A DNA stretch of 64,000 bases from contig JANBPK010000760.1 in assembly GCA_027579435.1 (NCBI GenBank), positions 40,355-104,354 of the forward strand, written 5' to 3'. The translations under genes and the position numbers were made by a program. Shown here in pieces: positions 9,634 through 22,233 of the stretch. Within the stretch, counting starts at the first letter, position 1; each line of letters starts with the position of its first letter. The notes under the pieces were generated by a model. The model had not been told where the DNA came from, made no database searches, and saw only the letters and a program-made list of their open reading frames with translations. The DNA is from Candolleomyces eurysporus (taxonomy: Eukaryota; Basidiomycota; Agaricomycetes; Agaricales; Psathyrellaceae).

Positions 9634-10500
9634 TCGAGCCGTGCGAGGTAAGCAGTATGTATAGACCTTTGTAGTTGTGCCGCACCAAATCGGGGGTGCG
9701 AATATGGGGGGTAGTGTAGAGTATTAAGAATTTACAGATTCTCTCTCTTGTGCACACTAATTCCAGGTAATCAAGGAGTACTCGATAATCACACAGTTAA
9801 CCCTAAGGTTACTTCTTTATAGCTTTGATCTTTCCTTTAACTTAGTATCACGCCGCATGAGATAAAAGTCACAAATCCAGTCAATTGCAAACGCAAAGTA
9901 AACACNAAATAAAAACAGCAGTAATTCTCTGGGGAAAAACTATGCTAAGAGAGTCCAATATATATACTATCTGGAGCTGCGCAATCACCAGAGCATGGTA
10001 AATAGGTGTACACAAGATTTATAAATAAAGAGAGTCCAGGCCCCAGCTAGAGAGAGAGATNAAAAAGATAAAAAGAGGGTATTGGTATGCCAAGGCGCCG
10101 CCGCGCCACTCCTGCGCTCCCGCCGTGACTATTAATAGATCCTTGTTACCTTTTCTAGTATGCCAAGTGGGATGCCAAAGTTTGATCGAGGGTGGTTGGT
10201 CTACNGTTATNCCAACCGCCGCCTTNGGTNNNCNTTTGNTCGAGCCGCGTGAGGAGGAGTTGGACCTCTGTCAATTGAATAGATTTATCTTGGCAAGTTC
10301 CTTGTGACNTGCCCTCTGGNTTATCTCTTTCTGTGAATGACCTTTCTTTCAGAGTACTTTGAGTTCCTTTCTCGTGCTGCACCAGCCATCATGCTGTTTG
10401 ATGTGCCGAAACCTTGCCATGCATCTCTTTATGTACTTAGGGACTCGCCCCACTGCTCTAGCACTGAATATACTCAATTAATGTGAGGCTGTGCAAGAGG
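9634..10500 (+). promoter_or_regulatory. Recurrent motif AGCCGCRYGAG in and before the LTR
   Basis: Versions of AGCCGCRYGAG occur near 9634 (GAGCCGTGCGAG), 9681 (CCGCACCAAAT), 9851 (CGCCGCATGAG), 10241 (CGAGCCGCGTGAG) and 10484 (TGAGGCTGTGCAAGAG). The same five sites exist in the inverted LTR copy near 22304, 22265, 22115, 21733 and 21490. Conservation of multiple spaced copies in both elements suggests protein-binding sites, possibly enhancers of the retrotransposon promoter. This is inference from repetition only. Confidence 0.35.
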
Positions 10501-10848
10501 TTAGGTACCTTTAGTGCCTAGAAAACCACCTCTATAGCTTTAGTAGTGAAATCACGTCATTCAGCCGCAGGGTAGGCTGTTTAATCTGAAGCGGCGCCAA
10601 CCAGCTAGCTTGCTAAACCCTAATCTCGGGTATATGGTGGGCGCGCCTCTAAGTCAGCAGTCCTTGAGTAAACTCCAATTCTCGTGAACCCAAGAGTAAC
10701 GCACTCTTTTGTTATCCTTTGTGCCATGCAAGTTATCTTAAGACCGGAAGGGTTTTGTAGTGTAGAGATTAAATAGACATGACCATCAATTGAATTATGA
10801 ACGAAATATTCAATAAAATGGGTATTTATTCGCAAAAAAGCAAATACG
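9715..10848 (+). mobile_element. Long terminal repeat, ~1.13 kb, plus orientation
   Basis: Starts TGTAGAGTATTAAGAATTT directly after a purine tract (GGGGGGTAG, about 9705-9714) and ends near GCAAATACG, equivalent to GCGAACACA in the other copies. It is matched over its full length by the inverted copy at 21147-22233. The upstream purine tract marks it as a 3' LTR. Ns cluster at 10200-10260, where the two copies also differ, so these Ns probably reflect collapsed repeat copies. No paired LTR for the same element was identified; what follows (10849-11330) resembles no known protein. Confidence 0.75.
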
Positions 10849-11580
10849 GTTGTATCAACGGTGTCAGAGGTGCCAATGGGGATGAGAAACTCAAGGTGAT
10901 TTCAGGAAGAGCTTGAAGTTCCTGATTAACCACAGTTGAATCTATCTAGCAATTAGACTGGGTAACTGAATCACGAATGGAATCACGTACTATGGCTGGT
11001 TCTGGGAGGACAGGTGACAGGTGATGGGTGACTGGTGCCTGAAGACTGGTATTAGCGGGTGTCAAGTGAAACAGGTAAGGGCAGGATGAGAGAAAGATGT
11101 GCTGGAGTCAGGAGGAAATGTGTGTAGGCCACCCGTTGGTGTGACCATGTCAACACAATGTCTTACGACCTTGTGTGAGGGTACTAGTCAACGGCAGAGA
11201 CACAAATCCTCAAGGCGGGATCCCAATGAAGGGTGTTCCAACATTGGGAATGATGTGTATATGCATGTAAAATGAGGCAAGGAAAGCATTTGTGATAATG
11301 TGTTCAAAAAAAAAGTGGAAAGCCACTTAGACAGCTAACACTTATGGGTACACGCAACAGAACATGACAAACATTTATTCTGGGAGGCAAGAGATAAGGA
11401 AAGAAAGGACAAGAGCTAAAAGCTAAGAAAAAGGAAAATCAGAGCACATCGAGCTCAAATAGGGGCATGATGTTTGTTATTATATGTATGCAAGGTATCT
11501 TATAAGTCCAAATGTATGTATGGTGTTACACAATGCTGCATATTTTTGTGGTTGTTTGAATAATCTGCATCAATTTCAAC
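10849..11580. other. Unassigned sequence after the LTR
   Basis: Begins GTTGTATCAACGGTGTCAGA, which could be a primer-binding-site region. No gag frame is recognisable. From about 11290 the composition shifts to AT-rich. Confidence 0.35.
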
Positions 11581-11989
11581 AGTTAATATTTCAAGTGAAT
11601 GTCCAATTCTTAGTTTACATTCAAAAAAACACAGCTCTATTGTAATAAGCTGAATGGTCTCATCAGTGTGGTTAGTGAAAGAGAAAAGAGTGTCAAGATT
11701 GAAAAAGTGTCACATAAATTGAAGTAGCTGTTGGCCAACCTTATCTGTTGTTGCAACCATGTTAAATCCTATAAAGATTGAGATCTAATTCAATAAATGA
11801 TTGACTGCAATTGCTATAAGAAACAGATGAAGTACTTTTATTAAATCTTTATTCTTATTTCCATCTTGATACTTTGTGCTTAATACTTTGCCAAAATAGT
11901 TTAGGCCACTCCACCATGAAAAGGATTGAGCTTTGTAAATATAGATTATGTATTGTCTATGTTAAATACTCAACTCTCTCTTTAGTTTG

Positions 11990-13650
11990 ATATAAAAAGA
12001 CATACCTGAAAATTAGTTTTAACAAACAGTCTTTTTCATATATTTCTTCTAAATAGTGCAGAAATTTAACCCAGAGATGCTTTGAGCCCAAGCCATTTGC
12101 ATAGCTATGGAGTCAATCAAATAACAGTGCTTCAAATGGATTAGAGTTTGCAACTGTAGCAAATGCATTCTCAAAAACAGCTCTAGTTTAGTTTAAGCCA
12201 TCAACCCAGGCCAAAAGAAAGGGGCTTACTTTAACTGGCTGAAGACTCTGTGGCTTAAGATCAGCATCAGCTCTAGTCATGTTTATGTTGAGAGCCTTAT
12301 CTAGTTGCTCAGTTTGCTTAATGTTATGTTGTGGAAATTGTGTAGTGATGTCTAAAAGCTTTTTTTTAGAAACAAGACAAATTGAGCATAGATATAATTC
12401 ATCTACTTCTTGTAAATTGGCCATCATGCATCTAGAATTATTTCTTCAGTAATATAAACTTTCTTTCAAAGCCAAAAGTTTATTGCTCTTCATAATTTGC
12501 AGATAGAATAAGTATTGTTAGATACAAACACCATGCAATACCATCTCTATATTTGATCCAATGCCTATTCACAGACATATTTTTGATGCTATCTAACAGC
12601 TTCTTGAAGCATTCATGCCAAACAACTTGCTTGAAATCAACAAAAGTTTTTTCTAATGCATTACTTTGATCAGAGTCTTTAGGCATTGAATCCATGAATA
12701 TATCACACAAAAGCAGTGAGCAGAGGAAACATACAACTGGTAGCCATCCTACACAGGCGTCCACCATCAAGGCTCGTTTTGGAGCCATTTCAAATTGAAT
12801 AGGCAAATTAGCAAGCTTGGCATATACAGAATACCCTTTTTCACCACCAAAGCTTGACAGCTCAGTTTTATCTGCATAGAGCAAAATACCAACAATATTA
12901 CCACCATGTAGTAACTTTGACTTTTAAATTGGCTATTGATGGAAATACATACACTATCCAACTCTTAAACACTTATTTGCAATTTATAAAACTAGTCATA
13001 TGTATAAAGTTTATTATAAGTTTGTATCCATTCCTCTTTTATAGCATCAAATTTGAATAATTTTTAGGCATTCCACTCAATGTAAAAGTACAAGTGTTGG
13101 ATTTTGTATATAGATCTTTAACCTATTTCCAGAGTAAACAACACTAAAACTCATATTCATGTTCAATGCTTTTAGAGAATACAGGAATAGTATGCCATTC
13201 ATTCTATAATTAACAGGAGTTTCATGTAATCTAAATTACAATAATGAAAGCAACATACTAGTATAAAAAGATGAGCCGTCTCATTCCATGTGTTTGCAAC
13301 ATCCCAATAAAAATAGAAACTGAGGTGGTCGTCTCTTCCAAGGCATTGCTGGAAAATGTCAAAAAAAAAAGTAATCTGAGCTTGGTTGAGACAGCACTTT
13401 AGTGCAAGCTTTGAGAACTCAAAGTTGGCCTGATTCTTGAATGGATACCAACGGTGGGTGTCAAGACTCCTATACCCCTTGGTTTTGCTCGATGCTGATG
13501 ATGATAGTCTTTGAATGCATCATGCTGCAAAGGCTTGCCAGCATTCAGATAATATTTGGTATGTATATCATTTGCAGCTAAAACATGTGCTGATGCTGAC
13601 TCCAATACTGCCAATGCAGCCTCAGAATGAAAGATTAATAGAGGCAAGGA
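11990..13650 (-). pseudogene. Plavaka-like transposase relic
   Basis: The minus-strand frame 12884-12480 (MLYADKTELSSFGGEKGYSV, then WLPVV, DFKQVVWHECFKKLLDSI, ILILSANYEEQ) and frame 12427-12188 (LCSICLVSKKKLLDIT, then ADLKPQSLQPV) follow the order of the common basidiomycete Plavaka-type transposase. They continue below 12175 with NPFEALLFD, a stop, then LHSYANGLGSKHLW. An intron between 12479 and 12431 keeps its acceptor (TTCTAG before TGCATGATG), but its donor reads AT instead of GT. The stop at 12115-12113 is TGA where the family has Arg, fitting CGA to TGA. The region 13400-13650 upstream (DVANTWNETA, FHSEAALAVLESA) may be the remains of the preceding exons. Not functional. The family name rests on my memory of these conserved blocks. 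Confidence 0.7.
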
Positions 13651-13699
13651 ATGAGCAATGTTATTAGCATCAAATACTAAGTTTTTAAGTTATACTTGT

Positions 13700-16600
13700 A
13701 TTAAGAAGGATTAATCAATGCACTCACTGGGACNATTTTTGCACAAATGGCAAGGCAGAGGTATGGCCAAGTGCTCATGTGTGGAATCAGTATCGGCCTT
13801 GCATGCCCACTCAGAATGTGGGGGTGCCTGTATTTGTGCAATGTTCCCATGGCTTGTAGATAAGATCTTTAGTAGCTTTACTCACAAATTAGTACACCTT
13901 GCCATGGCTCAAAAGTATAGAGTTACCTTCTCAAAGCTGCTCATCATCTGTGATTTGTAATCTCTTTGCCAGATCTCGGTCTTGTTTGTGCTCCTCTGCT
14001 TTTTGTTTGCATACTGCCTCATGCTTGGTCAAGCTTTTGGAAGTTTTGAAACATTGTAGACATTGCATAGTGAACATTGCAAGTAAGTATTCAAGTTGTG
14101 AAGCTAAAAGAACACAGGTGGCACAGATGCAAGGGTGGAGGAAACAGTGGGACCCTAAATCAGGTGTTGAATTGTTATTTTAATATAAGCTGGCTTACCG
14201 GCACTGTTCCAATTATTTTAAGGCTCATTGCTGATAGTCTTAACATCATAGTAGACATTTTAATGAGCACTCAACAGAGACAGTGTTGGAATGCCAGAAC
14301 AGAAGTTTCTGACAAATCTGAGCAAATTCTTTAATCAATCCACATTATATTACTCCTTACAACCTTTATAGTGCTGTCTCTTTTACACAAGTTTGGAAAA
14401 GATAGCAATATACCAGAATGCCCAAATCAAGAGCACAAGCAGAGGTATAGAGTGAAGCATTAAAATAAATGGTTGCACCATATAAAAAATGCAGGCAGAT
14501 TCTTGTACCTTTGTTTTTCAAGCAAAAAAAAAGCCTTTGAAGCCAAACAGAAAGTAGAATGCAAAATTAAAAATCTGCTGAAACTGGATAGCATTTATGT
14601 TAAATAAAATCAAAGGCAAAAAAAAGGAGCCAATAGATGAAAAAAAANGCCTTTGTAAGTTCAGCAGCAATTTTTTGACCATGCAGCACTATGACAAATC
14701 TGGTATGAGGCTTAGCAATTGAAAACACTGGGGCATTAAAAGAAAGAGATATTTTGAAGGTATTAAGGCTGATGGTGGATCCCATTGAGTATGTAGGCTT
14801 AGCTTCATATTTATGGTTTGTGCTAATTTGCAAGGTGTATTTGAGCTTGTAGGCTCAATTTTATAACTTTTATGGCTTGGATGGCTAATGTTTATGCCAT
14901 GCATGAGGCTGTTGACTGTAAAGATGCCACACCTGTTGCACTGCTAAGCTGTAAAGCTCTTTCCAACCAGCTGCTGCAGCTTTTGGTATGACACTGGATG
15001 CGTGGTTTAATATTTCTACAAGAAATATTGTAAAAATATTTAAAAAAATATTGAGTATATTTTCAAAATATTTTTCTATGAAATAATTTCTTTTATATTT
15101 CCACACTTGTGAAAATATTTAATCATGCATCTAGTGTGATATGGTCAATAAAACTCATTAATTTTGCTAAATTGAACTTCCACAGCCATGACAGCAATTG
15201 ATAATGCAACCTGGCTGCCATTTTTGGTAAAGATGTTTTCAAACTCTTGATTTTTCAAATGATAATGTATATTAAGATTTTGAAGCATTCTAGAGCACTT
15301 GCTTTACTTTTAAATTTGCATGGCTCAATGAGCCATAGATGAAGCTAAGACTTATTTTTTGGGTCAGAACTTTAGCATCAATATCTGACTACAGTTGTTT
15401 GGTTTTTTTTTTATACAATTAGTTTCTTTTGTCTACTAACCTAAAATTTTTTCTCTATTTTTTGCCTTCTCCTTCAAAANGACAAAACAAATTTATTCTT
15501 TATGTTTTATAACACTGTTATAAACCCAATCCCAGAGCTGATTTTACTTTTGCACATTTTATATCCCATATTAAAATTCTTATTGAAAGCTGCTTTTTAA
15601 AAGATTGCACTCTCCAAGCTCCAAAGCTGTCACCTTCTGGTGTTTGTTATGTCTCTATCTCTGCAATCAAAGATGAATTGCAAACATATGTCTAAAAATA
15701 ACAAAGCAATGAAGGCATTTAGATTAGAGTAAGTTGTGTTACTTTCAGCATTTTTCACTGTTTTATCTAGCATGGTTCTCTTGGCTCAGGTCCAAGTCTG
15801 TTCACACTTAGAATTTGTTGAAGCAGTGGGCCAAGATTCATAAGGTAAATAAGCATTTTAAGAAATAGGCAATTTTATATGTCTCTTAGATAGGAAGATA
15901 TAAAGATTGAGCTGTTAGGAAACACTGAATTGGGGTTTTAGAAATCCTATTTCTTAGATAGACTTGCACATAGTTAGACCTTAATCTGCTTATATGTCTC
16001 TCAAACATGGTAATATAAAATCTAGCGCAAACAGAATTAGAACTTCATAGTTTATACGCACCATGTTCTAGGTAGAAGTTAGAGACTGAATGAGTTATAT
16101 GTCTCTCAAACTAGAACATAGAAAACCAGCATAGCATGGGATGCTGAGTGAGTACGGTCAACCCTACGCTTGTATGTCTTTCAACCAGAAAAATAGAAAG
16201 ACAGAGTTTGTGTAGATTAGATCTCTTATTTTTTCTCCATTCATAAGCTTATATAGAAAATTTTATTTCAATTCTAAGCATTTGATGTGGCATTCATTAT
16301 ATCATGTTGTGTTTTTTCTTTCAACTATAGACATATTATAGGTCATGAATTTATCCAATATCATTGCTTTAACATTTTTTGCACCTGCTAAGCAAAAAAT
16401 AAATGACAAGAATAAAATACTGCTTAGCCAAGTAGTTTTTTATTTTTGGCTTCTTAACAGGGTTTGACCTTAACAAAATTAAAATAATAAGTTCTTCAAA
16501 ATTTTACTCTAGATGTATACGAAGCTAATAAATAGCTAAATATATATTTATTTCTAAAGAAAAGATGATAAAAAAACACTAAAGAGTGTTTAATTAAGCA

Positions 16601-17985
16601 AAGATAGCTGAGAGTGCAGATTTTATAGTGTATGTGTATGGTGTTGAGATCTTGAATTGCAGTGGTTTATAAAAAACAATATACAACCATCTAAATATAG
16701 TATTTTACAAAAGAGCCATTGAATTGAGACAACAAAGTAGGCAGAAAGATTGCAACAAAGATGCCATAGAGGAACAAAGAGAATGTAACCCAGCATCAAA
16801 AGAGCCATAATTACCATGAAGGTAACAAATGGCAAGGTTTAAATTGAAACAAAAGCTATGCAAGTATATATCTAAGCAAAAGTGCAGATGACCTTTGCAT
16901 GCTCAATAGAAAATGAACAGTGCTCAAACTCTGACACATGTTGTCACTTACATCTGTTCCTATATTTTCATCATAATTGTTTGTCACAGTTGTCCACTTT
17001 GTCTCTTGCACATTGCCAAATAATCATATATCATATTCCAGCTAATTAAAAAACAATAGACTCAATTGGCTTAAAGACAGCTCACATTTCTGTTGATCTT
17101 TGAGCTTCTATAATAAATTTGAGATTAATGAGCTAATGCTGTGCATAGCAATGCCCCAAGACATTTTGACTTTTTGGCAGAGAATACAATGCATGATGGA
17201 GCACTTGTGCTTTTGAAAGATTGAATAAAATTAAATGTAATTGGCACTCACCAAGAATCCATTGCAAATATAGCTGATTGTTGGACAATTTCAATTTCAA
17301 TTTGGAATGCAAAAGCCTACTGCCCATCTAATTGTCACTTTTAGTCATATTCTCATCAAGAACCTTTAACAGGCTTTCAAACTAAGCACAACATAATAGT
17401 ATTTATCTATTTATTGTGTGCCACTCAAGTCAAACATCATTGATAGTCAATTGATGCTACAAGCATTCTATTTATTAGCATGGCTAATTTTGCTTTTATA
17501 ATGCCAATTCTCAATTATTGTAGAATTAGCTTAATATTATAAAAATGTAAATAACATCATCATTAAGTGTCAAATCTTTGTGATGCAAATGTTAGAAATT
17601 ATTTTATTGAAACATATTTTCTAGCAATCCCAACTGCAGACACCTCATAATTTAACCAACTCAAAGCATTCATGCTAAAAGTGTTCAGAAAAAAANTGCA
17701 TGGACAAAGCAAGCCAATTATCATTTCTCTTTGAAGTAATCAGCTGCCATAAACAGTTCCATGCTCCAGCTGCCCTTGAACTTGCACATCTTTCAATCTG
17801 GCTAGTGGATAGACAGTGGGCTTTGAGGGTTAAGTGAGAAATGGTTTGGCACTAGATTTGGGTTCTTCAGTCTGGGGTGAAATATTGAATCAAAAATGGA
17901 TTGGTACAAAAGTTGATACAATGCATCCTTTGTAAGCTCATTGATGCAGATTATTTAGATATAGTTGTATTTGAACTTCCATCTG
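13700..17985. other. AT-rich gene desert
   Basis: About 4.3 kb of AT-rich, CpG-poor DNA with many A and T runs. Only short shadow frames are present. Local structure is limited to the repeat units at 15875-16181. It probably consists of old transposon DNA, including the flanks of the Plavaka-like element, decayed beyond recognition. Confidence 0.5.
15875..16210 (+). repeat. Four spaced units with TTATATGTCTCTC
   Basis: TTATATGTCTCT occurs at 15875, 15990 and 16095, and as TTGTATGTCTTT at 16170. Each is followed by an A-rich segment of the form AAAC..GAAATATAGAAA. The spacing is 115, 105 and 75 bases. No known element or RNA was recognised. Confidence 0.5.
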
Positions 17986-17989
17986 TTGC

Positions 17990-19310
17990 ATTGATGTGCA
18001 AGTAGCAAACTAGAGCATTCTAACAATCAAACTATAGAACTAAACATATACACATCACAATACAATGACACACTAAATACTTTTGTGAAAATAAAAGCAA
18101 GCAAGAGGTATAGGTAAAAGCTCTAAATTTAGTCAACAGAGGCTTCTAAAAATTTTTTTTTTTTACAANTTGCAAGTCTAAAGGAAAGCTAAGGCTCAAC
18201 CAGCAACAATATTTATATTTTGCAAATTGACTTTGTTAACACATGGTGAGTTTTGAGACAGATAGATAATTTTGCAAACAGAGAGACATGGCTTCAAGCA
18301 ACTTTAACACAAGGACAATTTGATAAATGCTAGCAACACAACTTCAATTGACTTTGCAAACTTAAACACTTTTCTCTTGATAACAGACGGCTCTCATAGA
18401 TTCCTGAGCACACAATCCCAACACAAAATACAAATGCTAGCTACCTGATAATGCTTATACTAGACAAAACCAAAACATATATATAAACAATTATTGTTTG
18501 GCAAAAAACAGAAAAACAAACAAATGACAAAAACAGAAAAAGATAAGAAACACAACCACATGAAGGTATCAAAGAAGGCTGAAAGTTGAGTTTCAAGCTT
18601 TAGAACACAGCCTAGGCCTGTTGTGAACCTGTTTTGGACACGGCTATTGTCAAGTCTGCATAGATTTTCACCAAATATTGCTCCCAGAAAGCATGCCTTT
18701 CTATTCACAAACCTAATCTGGCAAATTGATCTGTATTTTGAGTGCTTAGCTCCACCCAGCCATTCTACTTTACTGCTCCGCTGACTTTTGCTATCTCTCA
18801 GCTCTAAGTTAACTGGCAGAATGTCAAATTAATAAAAACATTTGCTTTAGTTGCATTTTTTGGTTTTCCATATAGGTTTGTGAACTTTAGATGATCTTCT
18901 GAAACTGATCAACTAATGCTACTGCTTTCCAAAGGTAGCAAAATGAGTGCTTATTGACTTAGCAAATCAACAATCAAGTTTTGAAGCTGTTGGCTACTTT
19001 ATGAAGATCTCTACTTAGCAATGTCAAAGCAAATTCTCTTGTAGTATGCACAACTCTCTCTGATATCATTCCTTGCCAGGTCAGGCATATTAGATAGCTT
19101 TGATTCTGGTTGTAATTGTTTTGGATATGTTCATAAGGCCTTCACAAACTTAAAGCACCATTGTTAAAATTTCTTACTCATTTTTCTTGTCTCTGCTAAA
19201 GAATTTGCTTAATTGGCAGTTAAAGAAGACTCTAACTTTATAGTTTCTCAACTTCAAAAAGATTTTTCTTATACATAAGTCTAATTTACAAACATTAAGA
19301 ACAAGTCTAT
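17990..19310 (-). repeat. Dispersed repeat family 1, copy B (CpG-depleted)
   Basis: The reverse complement of this segment aligns end to end with copy A (2757-4085). The frame at 18708-18460 is the counterpart of 3303-3512. Nearly every CpG in copy A is TpG or CpA here, for example TCGTCGAT versus TTGTTGAT and GGCGAGGGACGAT versus GGCAAGGAATGAT. Its left end (in element orientation) directly abuts a LINE RT fragment near 19310. Confidence 0.75.
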
Positions 19311-19490
19311 TTGAGATCATCTTTTCAGTGAGTTTCCCCCAGTGTGTTCAGGGGGACGATGGGCCTGAACACCTTGAGGGTGGAGTAGGATGGCTTGTTC
19401 AGTTTTGGTAGGATAACCAGAGTCAATTCCTTGAAGTGCTTTGGCCAATGCCCAGATTCAATGCATCTGTTGGCTAAAGCAATGATTATC
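19310..19490 (-). pseudogene. LINE reverse transcriptase fragment
   Basis: The minus strand encodes ESGHWPKHFKELTLVILPKL, then NKPSYSTLKVFRPIVPLN, then TLGE (family: TLGK), then KMISNRL. This is the highly conserved RT segment of fungal non-LTR elements (GHWP..FK.S.TVIIPKPNKP, then FRPI.LLNTLGK). Only about 60 codons remain, with one small frame problem after TLGE. It is cut by the poly-T (LINE 3' end) at 19494 on one side and by repeat copy B on the other. Confidence 0.7.
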
Positions 19491-19493
19491 TTG

Positions 19494-20735
19494 TTTTTTT
19501 CTTTTTTTTTTGAAATCCTATTTATATTCTAGGGCGCAAAGGCAGGCCAGTCACTATCTACAATACAAGTAAACAACATTAAGAATGAGATAGGACATGA
19601 CACTGTTATTAGATGAAACGTGAGCCCCACCCAAAGCGGTGCTCATGTAAGCGGTAGCCAGCAAATTTGGCATCTGCAGATATAGTTTGGGTTGAGGCAC
19701 TCAAAGGCCTCCCAGCCCACACCCCTGCTGTTGGCCACAGCCCTCCTCCTGTTTGGGTCCTGATAGAGTGAGCCTTGACAGAGTCCTTCCCGGCTTTTGC
19801 CTTACAGTGCCTCCCCCNAGCCCACCTGGACTTCCCCTCCCNTTCGGCCAGACCGCAGCCAAAACCTGGGGACACAGGGCCTTTGGCCCTCACCCAATGC
19901 CCTGAGGGGCAGAGTGAAACCCAAATGCATGTGGATTCTGCTGAAGGAAACCAATAGGCTTGTTCAAGCGCTTTGGTAAACAGTGCCTAGTTGCCATGTC
20001 CAGGCATCTAGTGAATATGTGCTCGTGTGACTGCCTCTCAGCACCACATGTGCATGCATATTCTTCTAAGATGTTGAACCAGCGGTAATACTTGCCAATG
20101 GGGGCATGGTTGAGGATTGCTCTGCACATCTGCATGCATAATAGTGTGTCCTCTCCCACTGATTTCAGCCACGATCCGCCATTGGCGTATGTGGGCACTA
20201 TATCCGTCCTCTTCAACTTGCGCATCACCAGGAACTGGGACCTTTGGTACTTCTTGTCTACTCATCACCCAAGAATCGAGTGCTGATTGGGTTATGCCTT
20301 TACGCATACTATCCAGCGTAGTATCTGGTCTCCAGCCTACTGGGATAGGTGGGAGACTGTGATGCCCCATTTAAGCTGAAACGGCATACCAACAAATTCG
20401 ATGTAGCAGTCCTCTCCTGCTGAGAGCCACTGATCAAGAGCCTTGCACACAGCTAAGGAATGTGCCTATCCTGAGTGGACAGACAGATCTACCGACCTGC
20501 TTGCAGAGGACATAGAGTCTTTGAATACAATGATGTGGTCACAGCTGTTTAGTGCTGTGGCCCTGATGACTGCCACCCTTATTGCAAACAGCTCTGCGCA
20601 TGCAGAGGTGATCTTTCCTGTTGCCCATGTAGAGGTGACAGGGTCATGTCCAGCCCGTTCAATCACAAGCAATGCTGTAGCCTGATGCGCAGTGTGCCTC
20701 GGGACTGAACAATCCATCCCACAGCATGCATTCCG
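19494..20735 (-). mobile_element. LINE 3' end: RNase H, zinc knuckle, poly-A tail
   Basis: Read on the minus strand: 20717-20466 encodes an RNase H-like segment (KITSACAELFAIRVAVIRAT, then HIIVFKDSMSSASRS). 20228-19890 encodes the terminal region NHAPIGKYYRWFNILEEYAC, then TCGAERQSHEHIFTRCL, the Cys-Cys-His-Cys pattern found at the end of many LINE ORF2 proteins. A 3' UTR with GGCCTGCCTTTGCRCCYTAG follows, and then a poly-A tail, seen as poly-T at 19494-19511. The order RT, RNase H, CCHC, poly-A fits a Tad/I-type LINE. It is 5' truncated and frameshifted (20370-20038 is in another frame), so inactive. Confidence 0.8.
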
Positions 20736-21130
20736 GGGTGCAAAGGCAGGCCGGTTGCTATCTATGAATACATGTAAACAACATTAAGGTGAATCAGACA
20801 TGACACAGTCGCTGGGCAAGACATGAACCCTGCCAAGGAGCAGGGCTCGAGTATGCACTTGCCATATCTATTGGCTTGTGCAAATGTGGTGCAGGTCTGG
20901 GCACCCAAAGGCCCTGTCCCATACCCCCCNTCATCCACCATGTCCATTTGTGTCTCAACAGGGAGAAAAGTGTCAGCTATGGCCAATGTCATGCACTCTG
21001 CCTCTCATGTCCAGAACAATATCTGCAATGTACCCCTTTTCCTTGTTGCTAAATGGTGCTAGGGTTCTCCCCTTTGCTTTTGGCACAGCATACCTCAGTG
21101 GGACTACATCAGACAGTGGGATGCAGTCCA
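20736..21130 (-). mobile_element. Second LINE 3' UTR fragment
   Basis: CGGGGTGCAAAGGCAGGCCG and the following ~200 bases repeat the LINE 3' UTR seen at 19530-19800 and 26240-26900, but without the poly-T. It is joined head to tail with the RNase H part of the neighbouring LINE. The segment 20970-21125 is not assigned. Confidence 0.6.
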
Positions 21131-21146
21131 ACTGGTGATACGACTG

Positions 21147-22233
21147 TGTTCGCTTTTTCGCAAATAAATACCAATTTATTGAATAACAGTTCATAATTCA
21201 ATACACGGTTGTGTCTAATCTAATCTCTATACTATGAAATCCCTCCAGTATTAAGATAACTCACGCAGTACAAAGGATAACAAAGGAGTACACTGCTCTT
21301 GGGTTCACGAGGGTTGGAGTCTACTCGAGGACTGCCGACTTAGAGGCGTGCCGCCATATATCTGAGATTAGGGTTTAGTACGCTAGCCAGATGGCGCCAT
21401 TTGAGATTGAATGGCCTACCTGTCAGCAGAACGACCTGGTTTCACTACTAGGCAGGAGGGAAAGTGTCCTATGCACTTATGGTACCTTACCTCTTGCGCG
21501 GCCTCACATCAATCGAGTACATTCAGTGCTAGAGCAGTGGGGACAAGTCCCTAAGCACATAAAGAGATGCATGGCGAGGTTCTGGCGCATCAGACAGCAT
21601 GATGGCTGGCGCAGCACGACAAAGGGGCTCAAAATACTCTGAAAGGTCATTTATGGAAAGAGATACCTGGAGAGCGGTCACAAGGGATTTGCCAAGACAC
21701 TACTCAATTGATGGAGGTCTGACTCTTCCTCACACGGCTTGAGCAAAGCGCAACTCAAGGCGGCGGTCAGTATAACCGTAGACCGACCACCCTCAATCAA
21801 CTTTGGCAGGTCATTCGGCAACCAGAAAAGGCAAAAGGCATCTATTAATAGTCATGGCACACATGCAGGAGTGGCACGGCAGCACCTTGGCATATCTGAT
21901 ACCCTCTTTTATTTCTCTTTCTCTCTCTATCTAGCTGGGGCCTGGACTCTTTTATTTATAAATCTTGTGTACACCTATTTACCAAGCTCCGGTGATCGTG
22001 CGGCTCCGGATAGTATATATATAATGGACTCTTGTAGCATAGTTTTTCTCCAGAGAATTACTGCTGTTTTATTTTGTGTTACTTTGCATTTGCAATCAAC
22101 TGGATTTGTGACTTTATCTCGCGCGGTGTGATATTTCACTAAGGAAAAGACAAAGATACCTGAGTTGTAAAGTGTTATACACTTTAAACCCCTGGTTTTA
22201 GCAGAGAAGAATCTAACAAATTCTTAACACTCA
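21147..22233 (-). mobile_element. Long terminal repeat, ~1.09 kb, minus orientation
   Basis: The reverse complement starts TGAGTGTTAAGAATTTG and ends GCGAACACA. It aligns along its whole length with the LTR at 9715-10848. Directly before it (22234-22244 on the minus strand) is the purine tract GGGGGTAGTAG, so this too is a 3' LTR. The 200 bases further upstream (to about 22450) share GTTGAGCCGCATGAG with the equivalent region at 9630. TATA-like TATATATA lies near 22015. Confidence 0.75.

Noticed and set aside
14885..15106. 73-codon minus-strand frame in AT-rich DNA
   Set aside because: Low-complexity Ile/Phe/Asn composition is expected by chance in AT-rich sequence.
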